Origin: an uncultured Collinsella sp.
GTDB lineage: Bacteria; Actinomycetota; Coriobacteriia; Coriobacteriales; Coriobacteriaceae
Direction of reading: 5' to 3'
DNA: 21,274 bases
Assembly: GCA_900543845.1 (NCBI GenBank)
Contig: UQTD01000035.1
Coordinates: forward strand, 1-21,274
Below are positions 1-7,253 of the stretch, piece after piece (the first letter of the stretch is position 1; each line of letters opens with the position of its first letter). The position numbers and the translations under genes are program-made. The notes beneath the pieces are model-generated. The model did no database searches, was not told the DNA's origin, and worked only from the letters and a program-made list of their open reading frames with translations.

Positions 1-40
1 GGGGCCATTGTGGCTCTTGACAGCGGATTGGGTCATATGA

Positions 41-185
41 GCGAGCGACGTCCAGAGCGAACAAGTTGGCATGAAAAAGGCAAGGCATAGACCTTCTGGT
101 CATGCCTTGCCTTTTGAATGACAAATTGTCGCTCTGGGCGGCGCGCAGCGTCGGCTGGTCCGCCGTTCGGTAGAACGGCGGAACC
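41..185 (+). repeat. Structured palindromic element, copy 1 (two hairpins)
   Basis: First of three copies of one element (others at 6110-6250 and 15934-16073). The outer stem pairs 49-60 with 129-140 (core CCAGAGCG/CGCTCTGG). A bulged A (60) follows, then ACAA (61-64) with TTGT (126-129). The inner stem pairs 75-88 with 102-115 perfectly, and is topped by GACC-TTCT-GGTC (90-101) with a bulged A at 89. A linker containing GCGCAGCGTCG (143-153) leads to a second hairpin, CCGCCGTTC-GGTA-GAACGGCGG (160-181). The inner hairpin has an A-run before it and T-runs on both strands, so it could also end prfA transcription on the minus strand. Strand is arbitrary. The structure is read directly from the sequence; its function is unknown. 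Confidence 0.85.
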
Positions 186-205
186 TAAGGGCGCAGCGTC
201 GAGCC

Positions 206-233
206 GTTACGGCGTTTGGTAAAACGCCGTAAC
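206..233. repeat. 12-bp perfect hairpin abutting the prfA stop codon
   Basis: GTTACGGCGTTT (206-217), loop GGTA, AAACGCCGTAAC (222-233): a perfect 12-bp stem touching the prfA stop codon at 234-236. It is preceded by GCGCAGCGTCG (191-201), the same linker found before the hairpin at 160-181, so it is a second unit of the hairpin module in copy 1. Copy 3 carries a near-identical hairpin at 16046-16073. There is no T-tract, so it is not a classical terminator by itself, though it may protect the mRNA 3' end. Confidence 0.8.
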
Positions 234-1301
234 TTAAACAGCCTGTGCCAGCTTCTCGGCTCGCTCGGCGGCGGCAAGTGCCTCGATGACGGTGCCGAGC
301 TGATCGCCCAGAAGGACGCCGTTGTAGGTGGAGTTGAAGCCGATACGATGATCGGTCACGCGGTCCTGGGGCTGGTTGTAGGTACGGATCTTCTCGGAAC
401 GGTTGCCGTGACCGATCTGGCTCTGGCGCTCGGCGCCGAGCTCGGCCTGCTGCTTCTCGAGTTCCATCTCGTACAGACGGGCACGCAGCATCTGCATGCA
501 GACCTCGCGGTTCTGGATCTGGGAACGCTGCTCCTGCGACTGCACCACGGTATTGGTGGGCAGGTGGGTGATGCGCACGGCGGAGTAGGTGGTGTTAACG
601 CACTGACCGCCAGGGCCGGAGGCGCAGTAGGTGTCGATGCGCAGGTCGGACTGGTTGATCTGAACGTCGATCTCCTCGGCCTCGGGAAGCACGGCGACGG
701 TTGCCGTGGAGGTCTGGATGCGGCCCTGGGACTCGGTCTTGGGGACGCGCTGGACACGGTGCACGCCGGACTCGAACTTCATAACGGAGTAGACGCGGTC
801 GCCCTCGACCTTGAACTCGATGGACTTAAAGCCGCCGGCCTCGCTGGGGCTGGAGTCGAGCACGGTGGTCTTCCAGCCGCGCGACTCGCAGAAGCGCTGG
901 TACATCTTGTACAGATCGCCGGCAAAGATGGCCGCCTCGTCGCCACCGGCGGCGGAGCGGATCTCGACGATGGTATTCTTGTCGTCGTTGGGGTCGCTCG
1001 GGATGAGCATGTACTTAATGTCTTCCTCGAGCTGGGGGAGCTTGGCCTCGTTTTCAGAGATGTCCATCTGGAGCATCTCCTTCTCATCGGCATCGGTGGT
1101 ATCGTGGAGCATTTCCTTGGCGGCCTCGATGTCATCGAGCGCGCCGATGTACTCGCGCGAGGCGGCGATGAGGTCGGACTGGTGCGCGTACTCCTTGTTG
1201 AGACGCGTGAACTCCTTGATATCGGAGGCGACGGCCGGGTCGGAGAGCTTCTTCTCGAGCTCCTCGTAGGCCTTGATGATCTTTTCGAGCTTGTCGCGCA
1301 T
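234..1301 (-). CDS. prfA: Peptide chain release factor 1 (RF1)
   Basis: Recognises UAA and UAG stop codons in the ribosomal A site and triggers peptidyl-tRNA hydrolysis. The 355-residue length is normal for RF1. Visible features are the N-terminal helical domain (about 1-100), the tripeptide anticodon motif PxT as P-K-T at about 187-189 within HRVQRVPKTESQGR, which marks RF1 rather than RF2 (which has SPF), and the catalytic GGQ at about 231-233 in ASGPGGQCVNTT. The start is supported by AAAGGAG 7 nt upstream of the ATG. The usual partner prmC/hemK, which methylates the GGQ glutamine, is not in the 233 bp downstream inside this window. A 12-bp hairpin directly follows the stop codon, with a terminator-like hairpin further on (75-115). 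Identification is near certain. Confidence 0.97.
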   Translation of the reverse strand: MRDKLEKIIKAYEELEKKLSDPAVASDIKEFTRLNKEYAHQSDLIAASREYIGALDDIEAAKEMLHDTTDADEKEMLQMDISENEAKLPQLEEDIKYMLIPSDPNDDKNTIVEIRSAAGGDEAAIFAGDLYKMYQRFCESRGWKTTVLDSSPSEAGGFKSIEFKVEGDRVYSVMKFESGVHRVQRVPKTESQGRIQTSTATVAVLPEAEEIDVQINQSDLRIDTYCASGPGGQCVNTTYSAVRITHLPTNTVVQSQEQRSQIQNREVCMQMLRARLYEMELEKQQAELGAERQSQIGHGNRSEKIRTYNQPQDRVTDHRIGFNSTYNGVLLGDQLGTVIEALAAAERAEKLAQAV

Positions 1302-1509
1302 GGCGGGACTCCTTTATATGCGTGAAGGTGAAAATCGGCAGAGTTGATGGGGCGCGCGGCGCCACTGCGGGGGTAAGCCCGGCTAGAACATGTCGATCTT
1401 CAGATACATGCGCATCCCTTCGCGTATGGGGTACATAGTTGCGGTCTAACCCATATATGATAGCGTGCGCAAGCAAACCTGCATATAACCCGCACGGAAT
1501 GATTGGACG

Positions 1510-1565
1510 TAGCCGTTGGGGACGTTCCTTAACGACTAGTCGTTTAAGAACGTCCCCAACGGCTA
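1510..1565. repeat. GGGGACGTTC palindrome, copy 1
   Basis: An 18-bp perfect outer stem (1510-1527 with 1548-1565, containing GTTGGGGACGTTC and its complement) encloses a second, self-complementary core AACGACTAGTCGTT (1531-1544). A relative lies at 15839-15884 with the same GGGGACGTTCTT arms and a GACTAGTC centre. There is no T-tract. The architecture resembles REP/BIME-type palindromes. Confidence 0.85.
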
Positions 1566-1566
1566 G

Positions 1567-1588
1567 CAAAGGGACTGTCGCTTTGTCA
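1567..1588. repeat. CAAAGGGACTGTC short hairpin, copy 1
   Basis: CAAAG (1567-1571) pairs with CTTTG (1581-1585) around GGACTGTCG. The string CAAAGGGACTGTC-N-CTTTGTCAC recurs at 8291-8323. It ends just before the stop codon of the M20 peptidase gene (minus strand) and so lies in its mRNA 3' region. Confidence 0.7.
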
Positions 1589-1592
1589 CGCT

Positions 1593-3008
1593 CTAGAGCG
1601 TTTGGAGTAGAGCGACGAGGAAGCGGATGCCTTGGAGGTAGGCGCGGCGGGTGATGCGCTCGTTGGTGCCGTGAACGCCGCGATCACACTCTTCGTCATC
1701 AACCACAAAGGCCGAGAAGCGAATGCACTCAGGGCAAATGTGCTGGTAGTTGGCAGCGTCGGTCGCACCGATCACGGTCGAGGGCACAATTGCCACTGGC
1801 TCGAATAATCCGTTTTCCTCCGTCCCCTTTGGATTACGGAAATAGCGGGCGGCGACGGAGCGAACCGCCTCGAGGCCGGGACCACCGATGCGCGGGGACG
1901 GCGAGGGTTCGGAGCTGCCGGGGCCCAGCTCCACTTCGACACGACCGGCAAGGTCCGCCCCGGCAAACGCCTCACGGCAGCGCGCCACAACGTCGGCCAC
2001 GCTCGTGCCCTCGAGCATACGGAAGTTGATGTTGGCCCACATATCCTGCGGCATTACGTTGGCGCCGGTGCTGCCACCCTCGATTTGCGTGGGCGCGCAG
2101 GTGGTCGTCACCAGCGGATAGAGCTTCTTGCTGGCAAGGCAATCGCGAACGATGGCACCCCCGTTGGCGGCAATTTCATCGGCCGTGTAGAGCCCCAACT
2201 CGACGAGTTGGGCGGCAAGCAAGTCGGTCACGCGCGTCGGCCACTCGATATCGCAGATTGCGGTGATGGCACGGCTGAGCACCTCGAGCGACGTGCCGCC
2301 GTAGGGGTTAGAAGAATGTCCACCCTTACTCTTCGTCTTGAGCACGATATCGGCATAGCCCTTCTCCGAGAGGTCGGCGTGCATGAGCCAACCCTCGCCC
2401 GCGCTGTACTCGGCAGCCGAAACGATGCGGTAGTCGCCCTCGTCGATCAGGTACTCAAGCTCAATGCCGCGCTCCTCGAGCGCGTGGCCGATGGCGCCTG
2501 CGCCGTACTGCGTGGTTTCCTCGTCCTGGCCAAAGGCCAGGAGCAGCGTGCGCTCGTGCTGCCAACCGTGCGCCAGCGCATACTCGACAGCCTCGAGAAT
2601 ACCTGCGACCTGGTCCTTCATGTCAATCGCGCCGCGGCCCCAGATGTAGGTGTCGTCCACGTGCCCGCTAAAGGGGGCATGCGTCCAGTCGGCCTCGGTA
2701 CCCGGCACCACGGGGACCACGTCCATGTGACCCATGAGCATGACGGGGTTAAGAGCCGAATTGCTGCCGGCAAGCGTCACCAACAGCGAATGGTCGACAA
2801 GCTCGACCTCGCCCGCCGCAAACACGCGCGGCCACGCCTGCTGCATATAGGCGCGCAGGTCGTCGAACGACTGCCAGTTCACCGCCTCGGCATCCATGCT
2901 CGAGACGGTCGGAAACGACAGCACGCGGCCCAGGCGTTCGCACGCGCCAGCCTCGTCCAAATCGGCAAAATCGTCCTCATGCGCAAAGAAGCGCCAAACC
3001 TCGGCCAT
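1593..3008 (-). CDS. M20-family metallopeptidase (carboxypeptidase S-like)
   Basis: A zinc-dependent exopeptidase or amidohydrolase expected to release amino acids from dipeptides or N-acylated substrates in the cytoplasm. The M20 pattern is complete: GHMDVVP (metal His about 94), RGAIDMKDQ (bridging Asp about 129), GQDEET (catalytic and metal Glu 163-164) and the C-terminal metal His in GVHGTNERI (about 446). The 471-residue length fits the long carboxypeptidase S/ArgE-like branch with a central dimerisation domain. An upstream ATG at 3062 is in frame, but AAAGGATG lies just ahead of the ATG at 3008, which also matches the family start. No signal peptide is seen. It lies 72 nt after the ABC ATPase on the same strand, suggesting that imported peptides or amino-acid derivatives are its substrates. 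The exact substrate cannot be read from the sequence. Confidence 0.92.
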   Translation of the reverse strand: MAEVWRFFAHEDDFADLDEAGACERLGRVLSFPTVSSMDAEAVNWQSFDDLRAYMQQAWPRVFAAGEVELVDHSLLVTLAGSNSALNPVMLMGHMDVVPVVPGTEADWTHAPFSGHVDDTYIWGRGAIDMKDQVAGILEAVEYALAHGWQHERTLLLAFGQDEETTQYGAGAIGHALEERGIELEYLIDEGDYRIVSAAEYSAGEGWLMHADLSEKGYADIVLKTKSKGGHSSNPYGGTSLEVLSRAITAICDIEWPTRVTDLLAAQLVELGLYTADEIAANGGAIVRDCLASKKLYPLVTTTCAPTQIEGGSTGANVMPQDMWANINFRMLEGTSVADVVARCREAFAGADLAGRVEVELGPGSSEPSPSPRIGGPGLEAVRSVAARYFRNPKGTEENGLFEPVAIVPSTVIGATDAANYQHICPECIRFSAFVVDDEECDRGVHGTNERITRRAYLQGIRFLVALLQTL

Positions 3009-3032
3009 GACATCCTTTCGATTGTGATGACG

Positions 3033-3057
3033 AGGGCCGCCCCACCGGAGCGGCCCT
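3033..3057 (-). promoter_or_regulatory. Intercistronic GC hairpin between ATPase and peptidase genes
   Basis: AGGGCCGC (3033-3040) pairs with GCGGCCCT (3050-3057) around a 9-nt loop in the 72-nt gap between the ABC ATPase and the M20 gene. There is no following T-tract. It may be an mRNA processing or stability hairpin that sets different levels of peptidase and transporter. Confidence 0.5.
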
Positions 3058-3080
3058 GCCACATAAGCGTTTGCGGTCGG

Positions 3081-3866
3081 TTATTTGTCCTCGAGATAAC
3101 GAGAGAGGAACTCGCGAGTGCGCTGGTGTTTGGGGTTGCCGAAGAGCTCGGCCGGCGCGGCGTCCTCGAGCACCACGCCCTTGTCCATAAAGACCACGCG
3201 GTCGGACACGGTTCGGGCAAAGGCCATCTCGTGCGTGACGACGACCATGGTCATGCCGTCGGCCGCGAGCTTGCGCATGACCTCGAGCACCTCGCCCACG
3301 ATCTCGGGGTCGAGTGCGGAGGTCGGCTCGTCGAACAGCATGATCTGCGGATTCATGCACAGGGCGCGCGCGATGGCCACGCGCTGCTTTTGGCCACCGG
3401 ACAGGCGACCCACGGCGGCATGCGCAAACTTTTCGAGCCCCACGCTCGTCAAATGCTCCATCGCGACCTTCTCGGCCTCGGCCTTGCTCATCTTTTTGAG
3501 CGTGACGGGCGCAAGCGTGCAGTTGTCGAGCACGTCCATGTTGTTGAACAGGTTAAAGCCCTGGAACACCATGCCGATGTCCTCGCGGAGTTTATTGATA
3601 TTGCAGCGCTCGGCCGTGAGGTCCTGGCCGTGGAACCAGATGTGGCCCGCGTCCGGGGTCTCGAGCAGGTTGAGGCAGCGCAGGAAGGTCGACTTGCCCG
3701 AGCCCGAGGCGCCGATAATGGTAACGACCTCGCCGGGGTTAACGGACAGGTCGATGCCCTTGAGCACCTCGAGCGAGCCGAAGCTCTTGCGCAGGCCCTC
3801 GACGCGGATGAGCGGCTCATTGGTCTGTGCGGCGGCCGCGGTGCCGGTAGTGGCGGTATCTGCCAT
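3081..3866 (-). CDS. Polar amino acid ABC transporter, ATP-binding subunit (GlnQ/HisP-like)
   Basis: Cytoplasmic ATPase that drives the importer encoded just upstream. Its 261 residues include a Walker A motif GASGSGKST (52-60), Q-loop FQGFNLF (101-107), signature LSGGQ (155-159), Walker B IMLFDEP (175-181) and a switch His in VVVTHEMAFA. The FNLFNNMDVLDN region is typical of the polar amino-acid family. The start at 3866 was chosen because GAGGAG sits about 8 nt upstream and the in-frame alternative at 3941 would run into the permease gene. Only 22 nt separate it from the permease stop. Substrate class is inferred from family; glutamine, histidine, arginine and cystine systems are all possible. 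Confidence 0.95.
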   Translation of the reverse strand: MADTATTGTAAAAQTNEPLIRVEGLRKSFGSLEVLKGIDLSVNPGEVVTIIGASGSGKSTFLRCLNLLETPDAGHIWFHGQDLTAERCNINKLREDIGMVFQGFNLFNNMDVLDNCTLAPVTLKKMSKAEAEKVAMEHLTSVGLEKFAHAAVGRLSGGQKQRVAIARALCMNPQIMLFDEPTSALDPEIVGEVLEVMRKLAADGMTMVVVTHEMAFARTVSDRVVFMDKGVVLEDAAPAELFGNPKHQRTREFLSRYLEDK

Positions 3867-3888
3867 GATGATTCTCCTCGTCTTGAGC

Positions 3889-5037
3889 CTAGTTGGAGCT
3901 GGGCAGCGTTGCCGGGGCCTCGGCGCCGAGCTTTTTGCCAAAGGCCTCGAGCAGGCGGCTCGCCACGAGCGTCAGGATCAGGTAAACCACGAGCGCCACG
4001 CAGTAGACCTCCATCTGACGGTAGTACACGCCGGCGACGGTGGTGGTGGCGTACATGAGGTCGAACACGCCGATGACCGAGAGCACCGACGAGTCCTTGA
4101 TGTTGATGATGAGCTCGTTGGTGAGTGCGGGAATCGCGTTTTTAATGCCCTGGGGGAACACGACCTTGCGCATAGCCTGCCACTGCGACAGGCCCAGCGA
4201 GCGCGCCGCCTCGGCCTGGCCGGGATCGATGGACTCGATGCCGCCGCGCAGGACCTCCATCATGTAGGCGGTGGAGTTGAGCGAGATGGTGACGAGGCCG
4301 GCGGTGAAGGTACTCCAAATCTGGTTGGCCTGGGCGGTCTCGAAGCCCATGCCGCGCAAAACGGTGAAGCCCGCGTAATAGATGAGCAGGCCCTGAACCA
4401 TCATGGGCGTGCCGCGCACGATGGTAGAGTAGACGGTCGCAAGGCCGCGGCCGATGCTCTTAAAGAAGCGCGTGAGATCGCTATCCACGCGATCGAAGGT
4501 CTGAATACGCAGGAACACAAAGAGCAGCGCCAGGAAAAAGGCGATGACGGTACCGAAGGTCGCAAGCGCGATGGTGATCTCGATGCCGCGGATAAAGAAG
4601 TCGCCGCTCTTGTAGGTCATGTAGACCAGGCTCGACAAAAAGTCGCTGGGGTTGGAGTCCGAGACAATGCTCACCTGCACCAGGTCGATAAATGACATGA
4701 CGCAGCGGTCGACAAAGAAGATCGCCGCAATAGCAACGACGACATAGCTGCCCAGGCGCGCGCCGCGACGGAAGCGCTCGGAAGCAAACGGCGACGTTTC
4801 GCGATAGTCGTTCCAGTGCATGAGTTTGGTGACCAGCGCCGCCGCCGACACGACGAGCCAGGCCCAAAGAATCGCCCAAAGGCAATCCTGGAAGATACCG
4901 GTGGGGGCCAAGAAGCTCAGCGGCGTGGGGTTGCGCTGACTAAACGCCAGGCCGAGCGCCGCGATAACGCTCGTGCCCAGGTACACGTAACGGTGGTCGG
5001 CCTTGATAAAGGAGGCCAGGCGATTGATGGTTTTCAT
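3889..5037 (-). CDS. Polar amino acid ABC transporter permease with extended N-terminus (HisM/GlnP-like)
   Basis: Inner-membrane channel subunit of the importer. The C-terminal core (about 147-370) carries the BPD_transp_1 signature: GIEITIALATFGTV at its start, RGTPMMVQ, and the EAA loop EAARSLGLSQWQAMRKVVFPQG (about 276-297) that contacts the ATPase. Family members are usually 215-250 residues; this one has 382 because of an extra 140-residue N-terminus with about three predicted hydrophobic segments (near 17-35, 50-70 and 97-120). Only one permease gene is present, so the channel is probably a homodimer. The start ATG has GGGAGG 4 nt upstream, and it begins 9 nt after the lipoprotein gene stop, so the two are surely cotranscribed. 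Confidence 0.93.
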   Translation of the reverse strand: MKTINRLASFIKADHRYVYLGTSVIAALGLAFSQRNPTPLSFLAPTGIFQDCLWAILWAWLVVSAAALVTKLMHWNDYRETSPFASERFRRGARLGSYVVVAIAAIFFVDRCVMSFIDLVQVSIVSDSNPSDFLSSLVYMTYKSGDFFIRGIEITIALATFGTVIAFFLALLFVFLRIQTFDRVDSDLTRFFKSIGRGLATVYSTIVRGTPMMVQGLLIYYAGFTVLRGMGFETAQANQIWSTFTAGLVTISLNSTAYMMEVLRGGIESIDPGQAEAARSLGLSQWQAMRKVVFPQGIKNAIPALTNELIINIKDSSVLSVIGVFDLMYATTTVAGVYYRQMEVYCVALVVYLILTLVASRLLEAFGKKLGAEAPATLPSSN

Positions 5038-5046
5038 GCTGCCTCC

Positions 5047-5973
5047 CTATGCCGGCTGACGGTCGAGGCACGCGTCCCACATTTGGTCGCGCTCCTCTTG
5101 GCTAATGCCCTTGAGTGTCTTGTCGATGAGCTTAAGCAGCTTATCCGAGCCCTTGCGGCAGCCGACGTTTGCCGTGACCTCCTGCTTAAAGCCCTCGCCT
5201 TCGGCAAATTGAATCGGCACGATACCCGGGTTTTGGGCCATATAGCCCTTCTCGTTCTCGGTGTTGTAAGTCACGGCGTCGCACGTGCCCTGCAGCAGAT
5301 TCGAGAACACCGTGGGAACCGAATCGACCGGGTTCTTGTGAACGACGCCCGGGATCTCGTCGATGACGGTGTCGAGCATGGTGTCCTTTTGGCCGAGTAC
5401 CGTGGCACCGCTAAAGTCGCTGAGCTTGGTGGCGTTTTGGTAGGGGGAACCCTCTTTTACGAACAAGCCAAAGTAGCCAATGAAGTACGGGTCGGAGAAG
5501 CCGACCGACTCCTCGCGCTCGGGCGTGGCGCTCATACCGGCGATGATGAGGTCGATCTGGCCGTTGTTGAGCGAATCGATGAGGCCCGAGAAGCTCTGCT
5601 TGACGGCAACGGGCTCGCCACCGAGGGCCTTGCAGACGATCTTGGCGATCTGCACGTCGTAGCCATCGGCATAGGCGCCCTGCACGTTGTCGATGGGGAT
5701 GGTGTACTCACTGGCTTCGGAAACCTGCCAGTTGTACGGGGCGTAGGCCGCCTCCATACCAATGCGGATCTTGTCCTTGCCGATCACGGAATCGGACAGG
5801 TCGTCGCGACCGCCGCCCGTCGTGGGCTGAACCACCTTGAGCGTGGACGGGCGCTGACAGCCGGCGAGCGCGCCGGCGACGACGGAAGCGCTCGCAGCGA
5901 GAGCGCTTCCCAAAAAGATGCGACGGCTGCATACCGGCTGGGTCTGCATGCCGCGCTGTTGGGGAGAATGCAT
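5047..5973 (-). CDS. Amino acid ABC transporter substrate-binding lipoprotein
   Basis: Extracellular solute receptor of the importer (SBP_bac_3 family, 308 residues). The N-terminus combines a twin-arginine-like motif SRRIFLG (16-22), an alanine-rich hydrophobic stretch and a lipobox LAGC (Cys 39), pointing to export and lipid anchoring, possibly via Tat. The mature part shows IRIGMEAAYAPYNW and SGLIDSLNNGQIDLIIAGMSATPER, the standard SBP_bac_3 patterns around the ligand site. The start at 5973 has GGAAGG 6 nt upstream; the open frame extends to 6189 but that part lies in the structured repeat and is not credible. First gene of the operon with permease, ATPase and M20 peptidase. Confidence 0.94.
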   Translation of the reverse strand: MHSPQQRGMQTQPVCSRRIFLGSALAASASVVAGALAGCQRPSTLKVVQPTTGGGRDDLSDSVIGKDKIRIGMEAAYAPYNWQVSEASEYTIPIDNVQGAYADGYDVQIAKIVCKALGGEPVAVKQSFSGLIDSLNNGQIDLIIAGMSATPEREESVGFSDPYFIGYFGLFVKEGSPYQNATKLSDFSGATVLGQKDTMLDTVIDEIPGVVHKNPVDSVPTVFSNLLQGTCDAVTYNTENEKGYMAQNPGIVPIQFAEGEGFKQEVTANVGCRKGSDKLLKLIDKTLKGISQEERDQMWDACLDRQPA

Positions 5974-6251
5974 AATCTGCCTTCCCTGTTGAATCGTATG
6001 CTGACGACTTAACAGGATACGCCAGCGACCAGCAGCGCAGCACAAGCTCGAAAAATTAATAGACACACGGTAGTCATTGGGAACGTCGATGTTTTGACAA
6101 TGCCAGCGAGCGCCACCCAGAGCGAACAAGTTGGCATGAAAAAGGCACGGCATAGACCTTCTGGTCATGCCGTGCCTTTTGAATGACAAATTGTCGCTCT
6201 GGGTGGCGCGCAGCGTCGACTGGTCCGCCGTTCGTCAGAACGGCGGAACCT
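5974..6251. other. Intergenic region: importer operon leader and structured element copy 2
   Basis: The right half (6110-6250) is filled by the second copy of the structured element. The left part is the leader of the minus-strand importer operon. An AT-rich block (minus-strand TATTAATTTTT, near 6052-6062) is the likely promoter area, but the -35 could not be fixed. No gene seen. Confidence 0.5.
6110..6250 (+). repeat. Structured palindromic element, copy 2
   Basis: The outer stem is 16 perfect bp (6110-6125 with 6194-6209, containing GCCACCCAGAGCGA). The inner stem pairs 6140-6153 with 6167-6180, capped by GACC-TTCT-GGTC after a bulged A. Compared with copy 1, the inner pair A83-T107 is C6148-G6172, so pairing is kept while sequence changes. 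A second hairpin, CCGCCGTTC-GTCA-GAACGGCGG (6225-6246), ends just before the stop of the epimerase gene. On the minus strand the inner hairpin is followed by TTTTT, so it can serve as the epimerase gene terminator. Orientation relative to the upstream minus-strand gene is the same as in copy 1 beside prfA. Confidence 0.85.
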
Positions 6252-7145
6252 CTAGAGCAAAGTGACGCTAAAGCTGCGGACGTCCGTCTCGCCCGGCGCC
6301 AGCGTAATGGTGTTGACCTTGTGCTCAAAGACGTCGTCCTCGGTGTCCATGGTGGTGTGACCGGTCCAGGGCTCGAGCGCCACAAACGGGGCGTCGTTGG
6401 TGGCAGACCACACGCCGATGTACTTAAAGCCCTCAAAGTCGATCTTGACGCCGTGGCCCGACTTGCGGCCGCGCAGCGTGAGCGTGGAGCCCGGGGTATC
6501 GGTGAACATGATGGCATCGTTATCGAAGCTGCGGTGCGTGATGGGCAGCACGTCCGAGTTATCGGGAGCCTTGTAGCTACCCTCGAACGTCATGAGGCCA
6601 TCGGGCGTGATGATGGGGGCCTCGTTGGTCCAAGCCTCGGTAAATGCCAGCTCGTAATCCTCGAACGTCTCGTCCTCGGCACCGGGGGCCGGCACGTTAA
6701 ATGCAGGGTGGCCGCCCACCGAGAACGGCAGGTCCACGTCGCCGGTGTTGGTGACGGCAAAGGTCTGCGTGAGCGTGGCGTCACCAGTCAGGGCATAGGT
6801 CATGTTGAGCTTAAAGTGGAAGGGGAAAGCCTTGAGCGACTCAGGCGTATCGGTGATCTCGTAGGTGACGGACGAGCCGTCCTTGGAGACCTCGACCAGC
6901 TTGTGCTCGACGATGCGCGCGAGGCCGTGGCGCGGCATCTCGCAGGTGCCGGCCGCAGACGCCGCCGTGTTGTTGCGCAGTGAGCCCACAATGGGGAACA
7001 GGATGGGCGCATGCTTGCCCCAAAAGGCGGGATCGCCCTGCCACAGATACTCGTTGCCGTTGAGGGCAAGGCTCGTGAGCTGGGCACCCATGGAATCGAT
7101 GGCCGCGGTAAGGCCGCCGCGCTTGATGGTAGTGACGGTGGACAT
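6252..7145 (-). CDS. Aldose 1-epimerase family protein (LacX type)
   Basis: Galactose-mutarotase-fold enzyme predicted to interconvert alpha and beta anomers of a hexose or hexose phosphate in the cytoplasm. Its 297 residues carry the expected catalytic set: His in MPRHGLAR (about 73), His in GGHPAFNVP (about 146) and the base Glu in FVALEPW (about 258). The GGHPAFNVP and LWQGDPAFWGKHAPILFPIVG patterns fit the LacX branch better than classical GalM. Start at 7145 has GGAGG about 7 nt upstream; the in-frame upstream start at 7169 lacks this. Neighbours give no clear pathway; it is 108 nt from an unknown membrane protein gene upstream. Substrate unresolved. Confidence 0.9.
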   Translation of the reverse strand: MSTVTTIKRGGLTAAIDSMGAQLTSLALNGNEYLWQGDPAFWGKHAPILFPIVGSLRNNTAASAAGTCEMPRHGLARIVEHKLVEVSKDGSSVTYEITDTPESLKAFPFHFKLNMTYALTGDATLTQTFAVTNTGDVDLPFSVGGHPAFNVPAPGAEDETFEDYELAFTEAWTNEAPIITPDGLMTFEGSYKAPDNSDVLPITHRSFDNDAIMFTDTPGSTLTLRGRKSGHGVKIDFEGFKYIGVWSATNDAPFVALEPWTGHTTMDTEDDVFEHKVNTITLAPGETDVRSFSVTLL

Positions 7146-7253
7146 GCTACTTCCTCCAAAAGTAAACAACAGTGTCGAGGGCTATTGTCCCACTCTTGGC
7201 GGCGGGACGGCAGGCGATTATTGAGTAGCCATAGCGGAATGAGCGGCGAGCGC
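7146..7253. other. 108-bp gap between membrane protein and epimerase genes
   Basis: Leader of the epimerase gene on the minus strand, holding its GGAGG ribosome binding site. No convincing promoter pair or terminator was seen. Confidence 0.4.

Larger units (their letters stand above)
1302..1592. other. Intergenic region upstream of prfA
   Basis: No supported full gene. On the minus strand it contains the prfA leader, a tiny UAG-terminated reading frame at 1383-1415, a 56-bp palindrome at 1510-1565 and a short GGGACTGTC repeat at 1567-1588. AT-rich stretches around 1453-1490 (minus-strand TATCATATATG) are the likeliest place for a prfA promoter, but no convincing -35/-10 pair could be fixed. 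Confidence 0.5.

Noticed and set aside
216..1325. 369-residue plus-strand frame antisense to prfA
   Set aside because: It mirrors prfA codon bias, has no family motif, and prfA is unambiguous on the other strand.
2085..4058. 657-residue plus-strand frame over the peptidase and ATPase genes
   Set aside because: It spans two well-supported minus-strand genes and has His/Leu/Ala-rich low-information sequence typical of antisense GC-rich frames.
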